A stretch of 64,000 nt of DNA from DASRWT01 sp963748485 (lineage in GTDB: Bacteria; Methylomirabilota; Methylomirabilia; Rokubacteriales; CSP1-6). A program made the translations under genes and the position numbers. The notes under the pieces were generated by a model, which saw only the letters and a program-made list of their open reading frames with translations, had not been told where the DNA came from and did not search any database. The number at the start of each line of letters is the position of its first letter. Position 1 is the stretch's first letter. Positions 34,612 through 42,165 of the stretch are shown piece by piece. The stretch covers positions 50,990-114,989 of the forward strand of contig CAVVJF010000006.1 of NCBI GenBank assembly GCA_963748485.1, written 5' to 3'.

Positions 34612-36279
34612 CTAGCGGTCTAGCCAAGCGGCGGTGAGGCGGCCGCCTTGGTCGTAGCCCAGGTTGGGCGAGTAGTTCTTGAGGGCGCCGTCCCACACGA
34701 AGATGTAGACGCCGGACGGCATCTGCACGTAGTACTGCTGCTTGGCCAGGTACTTCTGGATGTCGAAGATCACCTCGCGCCGCTTGACCGGATCCGCGGT
34801 GCGCCGTTGGCGGACGAGCATGTCGGCGACCATGGGATCGTTGATGAGCCCGTGGTTCTTGGTCTCGCCCGGATAGTACTGGCCGTAGAGGAAGTTGTCC
34901 GGGTCGAGGAACGGTGTCTGGGGGCCGAATGCCATCGCATCGTACTTGCCATAGAACGTGGTGGAGATGTAGGCCCCGTACTCCTTCTGGTTGAGCTTGG
35001 CCTCGATGCCCACCGCCTTGAGGTCCTTCAAGACGAGCTGCATCTGATCGACGAGAACGGTGGAGCCGTAGGTGGTGAAGTCCAGCGTGGCCGCGAACCC
35101 GTTGGGGTGGCCGGCCTCGGTGAGCAGCTTCTTGGCGGCGGCGAGGTTGTGCTTGTACCACTGGCCGCCCTCGCCGAGCTGATCGAAGGGAATGGCCCAG
35201 TCCTTGAGTGCGGCGGGGACGGGCGGGTTGTAAGCGCCCACACCCTCGAGGGTGTTGTCGATCAGGGCCTGGCGGTTGATCGCCATGGACATCGCGCGCC
35301 GGACGCGCACGTCGCTGAACGGTGCTTTGTCGGTACGCATGTAGATGTGGCTCATGACGTTAGAGGGCGACTCCAGCGTGCGCAGGTTGGGCCGGCGCCC
35401 CTTGAGCACATCCTTGATCTGCACCCAATCCACCCTGTTGATGGTGCCGGGGTTCTCCCAGCCGAGGTCGTACTTGCCGGCGAGGAAGGCGGCCATGCGG
35501 GAGGCGTTGTCCTCGTCCACCACTGCTTCGATCTTGTCGATGTAGGGCAGGCCGGCCACGAAGTAGGCGGGGTTGCGCACATAGGTGTAGCCCACGTTCG
35601 GCCGGAAGGAGTCGAGCATCCAGGGGCCGGTGCCGACGACGGCCTCCCACTTCTTGAGGTCGCCGAACTTCTCCACCGCCTCCTTGGCGACAATGCACGC
35701 CGCCATGGGATTGGCGAGCACGTCGAGGAACCACACGAAGGGCTCCTTCAACGTGAACCGAACGGTGTACTTGTCCAGCGCCTCCACCTTGTCCACCGAC
35801 GCGAGCATGTAGGCGTTGGCGTTGCCCTTCACCGTGCGGAAGCGCTCCATCGAGTAGACGATGTCATCCGCGGTGAGCTCGCGTCCGTTGACGGGGGGCT
35901 TCGCGTGCCACTTCACCCCGCGGCGGAGCTTGAACACGTAGGTGGTCTCATTGGGCTGAGTCCACGACTCGGCGAGATCCCCCTCGATGGGGAAGGAGCC
36001 GGGCTGCACGGTCGATCCGGTCTTGTGCTTGACGAGGCGGCTGTGGGTGAAGGTCAGCGCGGTGTGCGTCTTGTAGGAGATCTGCAGCTGCGGGTCCCAG
36101 TGCGGCGGGTCCCAGAGCCGGATGGTGAGCGTGCCGCCCCGCTTGGGGGTTGGGGTCTGGGCAGAAGCGGTGCCGGGCAACGTGCCGGCGGCGGCCGCGG
36201 CGGCGAGCGCCCCTCCAGCCAAGCCGAGCCATTCACGGCGAGTTACCGCCGATTTCGTGGTGTGTACGATCCGGGGCAT
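34612..36279 (-). CDS. ABC transporter family 5 solute-binding protein (Tat-exported), copy 2
   Basis: A 555-residue binding protein with a Tat signal (TRREWLGLAGGALAAAAAAG) ending near TASAQ. The mature part shares long, nearly identical stretches with copy 3, for example WDPPHWDP, NGRELTAD/NGREVTAE, RFRTVKGNANAYML and FSDVRVRRAMSMAI. GAGGAGCTCGC precedes the ATG. The next gene downstream is copy 1, 50 nt away. The three copies probably widen the ligand range of one permease pair. Confidence 0.92.
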   Translation of the reverse strand: MPRIVHTTKSAVTRREWLGLAGGALAAAAAAGTLPGTASAQTPTPKRGGTLTIRLWDPPHWDPQLQISYKTHTALTFTHSRLVKHKTGSTVQPGSFPIEGDLAESWTQPNETTYVFKLRRGVKWHAKPPVNGRELTADDIVYSMERFRTVKGNANAYMLASVDKVEALDKYTVRFTLKEPFVWFLDVLANPMAACIVAKEAVEKFGDLKKWEAVVGTGPWMLDSFRPNVGYTYVRNPAYFVAGLPYIDKIEAVVDEDNASRMAAFLAGKYDLGWENPGTINRVDWVQIKDVLKGRRPNLRTLESPSNVMSHIYMRTDKAPFSDVRVRRAMSMAINRQALIDNTLEGVGAYNPPVPAALKDWAIPFDQLGEGGQWYKHNLAAAKKLLTEAGHPNGFAATLDFTTYGSTVLVDQMQLVLKDLKAVGIEAKLNQKEYGAYISTTFYGKYDAMAFGPQTPFLDPDNFLYGQYYPGETKNHGLINDPMVADMLVRQRRTADPVKRREVIFDIQKYLAKQQYYVQMPSGVYIFVWDGALKNYSPNLGYDQGGRLTAAWLDR

Positions 36280-36305
36280 GCGAGCTCCTCTGTCAGGGGT
36301 CAGTG

Positions 36306-37961
36306 TTATCTGTCCAGCCAGGCGGATACGAGTCGCCCGCCGTAGTCGTAGCCATGATTGGGGCCGTAGTTCTTGAGGGCTCCGTCCCAGACCGCGACGT
36401 GGGTAGGGGACGGCATCTGCACGTAGTACTGCTGCTTGGCGAGGTGGCGCTGGATGTCGAAGATCACCTCGCGGCGCTTCGCGGGGTCCTGGGTGCGCCG
36501 CTGCCGGATCAGCATGTCGGCGACCACCGGGTCGTTGATGTGGCTCTGGTTCTTCAGCTCGTTCGGGTAGTACTGCCCGAAGAGGTGGTTGTCCGCCTCC
36601 TGGAAGCCGGTCTGCGGACCGAAGGCGAGCGTGTCGAACTTCCCGTAGAACGTGCTCGAGATGTAGGCGCCGTACTCCTTGGTGACGAGCTTGGCGTCGA
36701 TGCCCACGTCCTTGAAGTACTTGAGGACGAGCTGCGACATGTCCACAAGCACGGTGGACCCGTAGGTGGTGAACTCCACCGTGGCCGGGAAGCCGTTGGG
36801 AACGCCCGCCTCGGCCAGGAGCTTCTTGGCCGCCGCGGGATCGTACTTGTAGTTGGCGAGCCCCTCGCCGAGCTGATCCATCGGGATGGACCAGTCGCGG
36901 AGCGCGGCGGGCACCGCGGGATTGAGGACCCCGACGCCCTCGTACAGCGAGTCGATGATGGCCTTGCGGTCGATGGCCATGGACATGGCGCGGCGCACCC
37001 GGACATCGCTGAAGGGCGCCTTGTCCGTCCGCATGGAGACGTGGCTGACCACCGGGGTGGTGAACTCCACGGTCTGGAGCTTCGGACGCTTGGTCTTCAG
37101 CACGTCCCGGATCTGTACCCAGTCCACCCGGTTGATGATGCCCATGAACTCCCAGCCGAGGTCATACTTGCCGGCGAGGAACGCGGCCATGCGGGAGGCA
37201 TTGTCCTCGTCCACGAACACTTCGACGCGGTCGATGTAGGGCAGACCGGCGAGGAAGTAGCTCGGGTTCCGGACGAAGGTGAAGCCGACATTGGGCCGGT
37301 ACGAGTCGAGCATCCAGGGCCCGGTGCCGATGAGCGACTCGTGGCGTTTGAGGTCGCCGAACTTGTCCACGCACTCCTTCGCGATGACGGGCACCGCGTG
37401 GGAGTTGGCCAGCATGTCGAGGAGCCAGACATAGGGCTCCTTCAGGGTGAGCCGCACCGTGTACTTGTCCGGCGCCTCCACCTTGTCCACCGAGGACAGC
37501 ATGTAAGCGTTGGCGTTCCCCTTGACCGTGCGGAAGCGCTCGATGGAATAGACGACGTCCTCCGCGGTCACCTCGCGGCCGTTGACGGGGGGCTTGTTAT
37601 GGAACCGCACCCCCTTCCGCAGCTTGAAGATGTACGTCAGCTCGTTCGGCTGACTCCAGGACTCGGCCAGGTCGCCCTCGACCTGGAAGGAGCCGGGCGC
37701 GATGGCTGGGCCGGCCTTGTACTTCAGGAGGCGGCTATGGGTGAAGGAGTGCGCGATGTGGGTCTTGTAGGAGATGGTCAGGTGCGGATCCCAGTGCGGC
37801 GGGTCCCAGGCCCGTACGTTGATGGTGCCGCCGCGCTTCGGTGTCTGGGCAGCGGCGGCGCCGACACCCAGATGCGGCGCCGTCGCCAGAGCAGCCATCG
37901 CCGCCCCGCCGAGCTTGAGCAGGTCACGGCGATTGACGCCGGCGTCACTCTGAGTCCTCAT
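36306..37961 (-). CDS. ABC transporter family 5 solute-binding protein (Tat-exported), copy 3
   Basis: From ATG 37,961 (GGGAGAG ribosome site) the protein has 551 residues. A Tat signal (VNRRDLLKLGGAAMAALATA) is followed by KRGGTINVRAWDPPHWDP. It is highly similar to copy 2 across its length, with differences concentrated around the ligand-cleft loops. Earlier in-frame Met codons at 37,973 and 37,991 lack a ribosome site. It is the first gene of the transporter operon and is divergent from the Rieske gene, so a shared regulatory region lies at 37,962-38,129. Confidence 0.92.
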   Translation of the reverse strand: MRTQSDAGVNRRDLLKLGGAAMAALATAPHLGVGAAAAQTPKRGGTINVRAWDPPHWDPHLTISYKTHIAHSFTHSRLLKYKAGPAIAPGSFQVEGDLAESWSQPNELTYIFKLRKGVRFHNKPPVNGREVTAEDVVYSIERFRTVKGNANAYMLSSVDKVEAPDKYTVRLTLKEPYVWLLDMLANSHAVPVIAKECVDKFGDLKRHESLIGTGPWMLDSYRPNVGFTFVRNPSYFLAGLPYIDRVEVFVDEDNASRMAAFLAGKYDLGWEFMGIINRVDWVQIRDVLKTKRPKLQTVEFTTPVVSHVSMRTDKAPFSDVRVRRAMSMAIDRKAIIDSLYEGVGVLNPAVPAALRDWSIPMDQLGEGLANYKYDPAAAKKLLAEAGVPNGFPATVEFTTYGSTVLVDMSQLVLKYFKDVGIDAKLVTKEYGAYISSTFYGKFDTLAFGPQTGFQEADNHLFGQYYPNELKNQSHINDPVVADMLIRQRRTQDPAKRREVIFDIQRHLAKQQYYVQMPSPTHVAVWDGALKNYGPNHGYDYGGRLVSAWLDR

Positions 37962-38094
37962 CGACTCTCCCATCGATCGATCCGGGATCATTAGGGGGGG
38001 CCTCCTGGGCGTCGTCACTGACGCGAAAAAGAAGCGGATGGCCGCGAAATTGCCGACACTTTGGCGGCAAAGGCCCTGGAAGTCAAGGGGGACC

Positions 38095-38130
38095 TTGGCC
38101 CCGGGAACACCCTCGGCTATGATCGCCGGG
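38095..38130 (+). promoter_or_regulatory. Candidate sigma-70-type promoter of the Rieske gene, leaderless start
   Basis: TTGGCC at 38,095-38,100 and TATGAT at 38,118-38,123 are separated by exactly 17 nt. Transcription would begin about 7 nt after the -10, at the G of the GTG start at 38,130. No Shine-Dalgarno is present, which fits a leaderless message. The -10 matches the consensus at 5 of 6 positions, the -35 at 4 of 6. Confidence 0.5.
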
Positions 38131-39317
38131 TGCAATCCGGTTACGGGCGTCCATTTCATACAGAAAACGCCGAGCTAACCCATGTGGGTCCCGGTACTCC
38201 GGCCGGGGAGCTGCTTCGGCGCTACTGGCAGCCGGTGGGGCTGTCGCCCGCGCCCGGCGACCCGCCGCGCCCGGTCCGCGTGCTGGGGGAGGATCTGGTC
38301 CTGTTCCGCGACGGGAACGGGCGGCCGGGGCTGCTCGGCGCACACTGCTGCCACCGGGGCACCTCCCTCGAGTACGGACGGGTGGAGGCCCAGGGGATTC
38401 GCTGCTGCTATCACGGCTGGGTCTTCGATCCGGAAGGCCGCTGCCTCGAGCAGCCGTGCGAGCCGCCCGAGAGCACGTACCGCGACCGGGTGCGGCAGCC
38501 CTGGTACCCCTGCCGCGAGTACCACGGCCTGGCCTTCGCCTACATGGGGCCGCTCGACCGGATGCCGGTCCTGCCCGAGTACGACCTGGTGGAGGCGGGC
38601 GAGGGGACCGTGATCGCCGACGGCAGCAGCTACGGCCTCGGGGGCGGAGAGATCCTGGACTGCAACTGGCTGCAGATCTACGAGAACGTGATGGACCCCT
38701 TCCACGTGGCGGTGCTCCACTCGGTGTTCAGCGGCGGCCAGTTCTCGGACGCGCTCAACCTGCGGCCGCGCGTGTCCTGGGAGGAGGCGCCGGCCGGCGT
38801 CCGCTCCACGCAGGATCGCGAGCTGGCGGACGGGCGACTGTTCCGCCGCGTCACCGAGATCCTGCTGCCCAACATCCGCATCGTGCCCAGCGTGGCCGCC
38901 GGCAATCCCGACGAGGGCTTCGAGCGCGCCGGCCATATCGGGTGGATCCTACCCATCGACGACACCCACACGCGGATGTACTCGCTGCTCCGGGTGCCCG
39001 TCCGCGACGGCCGACCGGTGATGCCTCCGCGGGCGCGCCACGGCGGCAAGCTGTGGGCCGAGCTCACCGAGGACGAGCATCACCGCATGCCCGGCGACAA
39101 GGAAGCCATCGTGAGCCAGGGCCCCATCGCCATCCACGCCAACGAGCATCTGGCCTCGACCGATCGCGGCGTGATCCTCACCCGCCGGATGGTCGCCCAC
39201 GCGATCGCCGCCGTCCGCGAGGGCGAGGATCCCGCCGGCGTGCTCCGGGATCCCGCCCGCCGTCTCGTCACCACCGTCGCCGGCAACGCGGTGCTCGCCG
39301 CGCAGCCGCACTCTTGA
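38130..39317 (+). CDS. Rieske [2Fe-2S] aromatic ring-hydroxylating oxygenase-like alpha subunit
   Basis: From GTG 38,130 the protein has 395 residues. The Rieske cluster is ligated by Cys73/His75 (HCCHRG) and Cys92/His95 (CCYHGW), 16 residues apart. The mononuclear iron site is suggested by YENVMDPFHVAVLH in the catalytic half. Proteins of this type dioxygenate or demethylate aromatics and need an electron-transfer partner; none is encoded nearby. An in-frame TTG at 38,061 would add 23 residues, but homologues of this shape begin shortly before ELTHVGPGTPAGELLRRYW. The small membrane protein gene follows after 9 nt. Confidence 0.87.
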   Translation: MQSGYGRPFHTENAELTHVGPGTPAGELLRRYWQPVGLSPAPGDPPRPVRVLGEDLVLFRDGNGRPGLLGAHCCHRGTSLEYGRVEAQGIRCCYHGWVFDPEGRCLEQPCEPPESTYRDRVRQPWYPCREYHGLAFAYMGPLDRMPVLPEYDLVEAGEGTVIADGSSYGLGGGEILDCNWLQIYENVMDPFHVAVLHSVFSGGQFSDALNLRPRVSWEEAPAGVRSTQDRELADGRLFRRVTEILLPNIRIVPSVAAGNPDEGFERAGHIGWILPIDDTHTRMYSLLRVPVRDGRPVMPPRARHGGKLWAELTEDEHHRMPGDKEAIVSQGPIAIHANEHLASTDRGVILTRRMVAHAIAAVREGEDPAGVLRDPARRLVTTVAGNAVLAAQPHS

Positions 39318-39326
39318 GGAGGGACC

Positions 39327-39587
39327 GTGTTCCAGCGCTATAGCCCGACGATCTTCTTCGACTCCCTGTTCACCCAGGCCGTGATGGCGGGGTGGATCAT
39401 CACCCTGCTCGGCGTGGGCATTCTGCTCCTTGCCGCCGTGTGGTGGACGATCAATCAGGACTCGTCCCAGACCAGCCCGCGCTCGGGCCTGTGGCGGGGG
39501 CTCTGCACGATCGGCTTCGCGACCTTCCTGCTGGGGATCGGCTGGCAGCTGGTCGGCTACGTGCGCTTCGGCGCCCTCAACTGGTAG
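39327..39587 (+). CDS. Small two-helix membrane protein
   Basis: An 86-residue protein starting at GTG 39,327 behind GAGGAGGGACC. It has two membrane helices, about 17-40 and 58-78, joined by a polar loop NQDSSQTSPRSG. I recognise no family. Its tight spacing to the Rieske gene suggests it anchors or assists that oxygenase or its electron donor, but this is inference. The end overlaps the convergent SDR gene by 11 nt. Confidence 0.65.
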   Translation: MFQRYSPTIFFDSLFTQAVMAGWIITLLGVGILLLAAVWWTINQDSSQTSPRSGLWRGLCTIGFATFLLGIGWQLVGYVRFGALNW

Positions 39588-40482
39588 GCGCGGCGGGCGG
39601 CGGCCAGGGAATCTTCATCGCGTCCAGCCGCCGCAGGCGATCCTGGCCGAGCGCCCGGTCGTAGACCTCAGCCAGCGCCTCGGGCGTCCACCCGCCGGCG
39701 CTGGTGGCGGTGCGGAGCGGCGCCGGATGCGAGAAGAGCGTGATCTCGTGGCCGCGCACCCCGATCACCTGACCGGTGACGTGCGCGGCGCGGTCGCTGG
39801 CGAGAAAGGCGACCACCGGCGCGATGGCCTCGGGAGGCGTGGCCACCGCGGCGCCGCGGCGCTCGTCGGGTAGCCGCTGGGTCATCCGGGTGTCGGCGGT
39901 GGGCGAGATGCAGTTTACCGTCACGCCGTACTTCGCCATCGCGAGGGCGGTGGAGCGAGTGAGCCCCACGATGCCTTCCTTGGCCGCGGAGTAGTTGGGC
40001 TGCCCGGGGCTGCCCTCGAGCCCCGCCGCGGAGGTGAAGGTGATGATGCGGCCCCGCTTCTTCTCTCGCATGTGTCGCGTGGCCGGCTGGAGCACGGTGA
40101 AGTGGCCCTTCAGGTGGACGGCGATCACCGCGTCCCACTCCTCCTCGCTCATGTTGAAGATCATCCGCTCGCGGAGTATGCCGGCGCAGCACACCACGAT
40201 GTGCAGGTCGCCGAAGGCGCCGAGGGCCTTGTCCACGATGGCGCGGCCGCCGGCCATCGTGGCCACCGAGTCGGGGCTCGCCACGGCCTGCCCGCCCGCC
40301 GCCTGTATCTCCTTCACCACCGAATCGGCCGGCACGCTCGAGGGCTCGCGCCCGTCCACGCTCACGCCGTAGTCGTTCACCACGACCCGCGCGCCCGCGC
40401 CGGCCAAGCCCAGCGCGACCGACCGGCCGATCCCGCTCCCCGCGCCCGTCACCACCGCGACTTTCCCCTCGAGAAGAGCCAT
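39577..40482 (-). CDS. SDR family oxidoreductase (hydroxyacyl-CoA dehydrogenase-like)
   Basis: A 301-residue SDR. Cofactor motif TGAGSGIG, a long insert NDYGVSVDGREPSS typical of the dehydrogenase unit of peroxisomal multifunctional enzyme type 2, CCAG in place of NNAG, and the active-site set Ser in TFTSAAG plus YSAAK. The C-terminal 50 residues extend beyond the usual SDR core (TPEALAEVYDRALGQDRL). It follows the DUF35 gene by 7 nt, and with the thiolase it could perform the oxidation and cleavage steps of a beta-oxidation-like spiral. Confidence 0.9.
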   Translation of the reverse strand: MALLEGKVAVVTGAGSGIGRSVALGLAGAGARVVVNDYGVSVDGREPSSVPADSVVKEIQAAGGQAVASPDSVATMAGGRAIVDKALGAFGDLHIVVCCAGILRERMIFNMSEEEWDAVIAVHLKGHFTVLQPATRHMREKKRGRIITFTSAAGLEGSPGQPNYSAAKEGIVGLTRSTALAMAKYGVTVNCISPTADTRMTQRLPDERRGAAVATPPEAIAPVVAFLASDRAAHVTGQVIGVRGHEITLFSHPAPLRTATSAGGWTPEALAEVYDRALGQDRLRRLDAMKIPWPPPAAPTS

Positions 40483-40489
40483 TGGGCGC

Positions 40490-40870
40490 TCAGGCGGGGC
40501 CGAAGCCGACGAGGGTCTCGGCGCCGATGACGAGAGGCCGGAACCGAACGGGGAGCCCTACGCGCAGCGCCTCCAGGGGCACATCGGTGACGCGGCCCAG
40601 CAGGGACACGCCCTCGGCGAGACGCACCACCGCCACCGCGTATGGCGTCTGGCCGACATGGCCGCGCGGAGCGACGCGGATCACCGTGAAGGACGCGATG
40701 ATGCCGTGGCCGGCGAGGGGCACGGATTCCCAGGCGCGCTTGCCGCATGACGCGCAGAACTCCTTCGGAGGGATCGCCAGCTCCTGACACTGGGTGCAGC
40801 GGATCGCGGTGAGCCGCCCCGCGCGGACTTCGGCGAAGAAGTCCTTGAGGTTGACCACTTCGTCAGTCAC
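40490..40870 (-). CDS. Zinc-ribbon OB-fold (DUF35) protein, thiolase partner
   Basis: A 126-residue protein with a rubredoxin-like zinc ribbon (Cys25, Cys28, Cys39, Cys42) followed by an OB-fold with PYAVAVVRLAEGVSLLGRV. DUF35 proteins bind SCP2-type thiolases and form part of the acyl-CoA channel in acetoacetyl-CoA thiolase/HMG-CoA synthase complexes and in steroid side-chain aldolases. The gene overlaps the thiolase stop by 8 nt, which supports such a complex here. Confidence 0.92.
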   Translation of the reverse strand: MTDEVVNLKDFFAEVRAGRLTAIRCTQCQELAIPPKEFCASCGKRAWESVPLAGHGIIASFTVIRVAPRGHVGQTPYAVAVVRLAEGVSLLGRVTDVPLEALRVGLPVRFRPLVIGAETLVGFGPA

Positions 40871-42017
40871 GACCGAACAGGCTCACGAGTACGGTGGCCG
40901 TGTTGCCGCCGAGAGTGTGGGTGAGCCCGGTGCGGGCGCCGGACACCTGCCGCGGGCCGGCCTCGTCGCGGAGCTGGGTCACGATCTCCACGATCTGGGC
41001 GGCGCCGGTGGCGCCGATGGGATGGCCCTTCGACTTGAGCCCGCCGGAGACATTGACCGGGATCTTTCCTCCGATGCGGGTCCAGCCCTTCTCGGCGGCG
41101 GGCCCGCCCATCCCAGGCTCGAAGAGCCCGAGGCCTTCGGTGGCGATGATCTCGGCGATGGTGAAGCAGTCGTGGAGCTCGACCACGTCCACGTCCTCGG
41201 GGCCCCGCCCCGCCTGCCGGTAGGCCGCGGCGGCCGCGCGCTCGGTGGCGGTGACGCGCGCGAGGTCGCGCTTCTCGTGCATGAACATCGTGTCCGTGGC
41301 CGCCGCGCTGGCGAGCACCCACACCGGCCGGCGCATCCGCCGCGCCACGTCCTCGGAGGCGAGAATGACGGCGGCGCCGCCGTCGGTGAAGGGGCAGCAG
41401 TCGAAGAGCTTCAGGGGATCCGCCACGTACGGGCTCTTCAGCACGGTCTCCAGCGAGATCTCCTTGCGGAACTGCGCCTTGGGGTTGTGCAGGCCGTGCC
41501 GGTGATTCTTCACCGCGACATGCGCCATTTGCTCCTCGGTGGTGCCGTACTTGTCCATGTGGGCGCGCGCGATGAGGGCAAAGACGCCAGGGAAAGTGAG
41601 CCCGGTGGGCTGCTCGAACGACGCGTCGGAGCAGTAGGCGAAGTACTCGGTGGCGTGTTCGGTCGGCACGTGCAGGATGCGCTCGGCCCCGCCCACGAGT
41701 ACGACGTCGGAGACGCCCGCGCCGATCTCCATCACCGCGTGCCGGAACGCGACATGGCTGGTGGCGCAGGCGTTCTCGAAGCGGGTGGTGGGGATGGTGG
41801 GCAGGCCCAGCAGCGAGGCGGCCAGAGGCCCCATGTGCAGCTGCCGCTCGCTCTCCCCGCCGGTGACATTGCCGTAGTAGAGGGATTGAATGGCGCGCGG
41901 CTCGATGCCGGCGTCGACGACCGCCTCGCGGGCGGCCTCCGCGAAGAGCTCCGCGCTGGTGCGGTCGTGCTTGCCGAACTTCGTGACGCCCACTCCGATG
42001 ACGGCGACCCGGCGCAT
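40863..42017 (-). CDS. Thiolase-fold protein (SCP2-type acetyl-CoA acetyltransferase)
   Basis: A 384-residue thiolase-fold enzyme. The nucleophile Cys84 lies in ENACATSHVAF, and the catalytic His in GGLKSKGHPIGATGAAQI. The C-terminal active-site loop reads HTLGGNTATVLV and has no CxG Cys, as in SCP2-type thiolases and the aldolase-like Ltp family. With its DUF35 partner it may make or break a carbon-carbon bond of a CoA ester, as a thiolase, condensing enzyme or aldolase. AGGAGGT 5 nt before the ATG supports the start. Confidence 0.9.
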   Translation of the reverse strand: MRRVAVIGVGVTKFGKHDRTSAELFAEAAREAVVDAGIEPRAIQSLYYGNVTGGESERQLHMGPLAASLLGLPTIPTTRFENACATSHVAFRHAVMEIGAGVSDVVLVGGAERILHVPTEHATEYFAYCSDASFEQPTGLTFPGVFALIARAHMDKYGTTEEQMAHVAVKNHRHGLHNPKAQFRKEISLETVLKSPYVADPLKLFDCCPFTDGGAAVILASEDVARRMRRPVWVLASAAATDTMFMHEKRDLARVTATERAAAAAYRQAGRGPEDVDVVELHDCFTIAEIIATEGLGLFEPGMGGPAAEKGWTRIGGKIPVNVSGGLKSKGHPIGATGAAQIVEIVTQLRDEAGPRQVSGARTGLTHTLGGNTATVLVSLFGRD

Positions 42018-42165
42018 CCAGACCTCCTGGAAAGGGAATGATGTGACCGGCTTCGCTGCTTGGCATCGATATTACCGCGGGCCGGGGGCGCGTCGTGGGA
42101 ATCCTGCGTTCCCCGGCGCGAGCGCGTGCTAACGTAGCGGCGATCACGGAGGAGGTGAGCCCGGC

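Noticed and set aside
36150..37994. Plus-strand open frames of about 600 codons over the binding protein genes
   Set aside because: Composition (HVHR, VGDV, GHGHG-type runs) mirrors the complementary strand of real genes and no start or ribosome site fits.
38050..38070. TTGCCG...CGGCAA inverted repeat between the binding protein and Rieske genes
   Set aside because: Arms are only 6 nt with a 9-nt spacer in GC-rich DNA; expected by chance without further copies.
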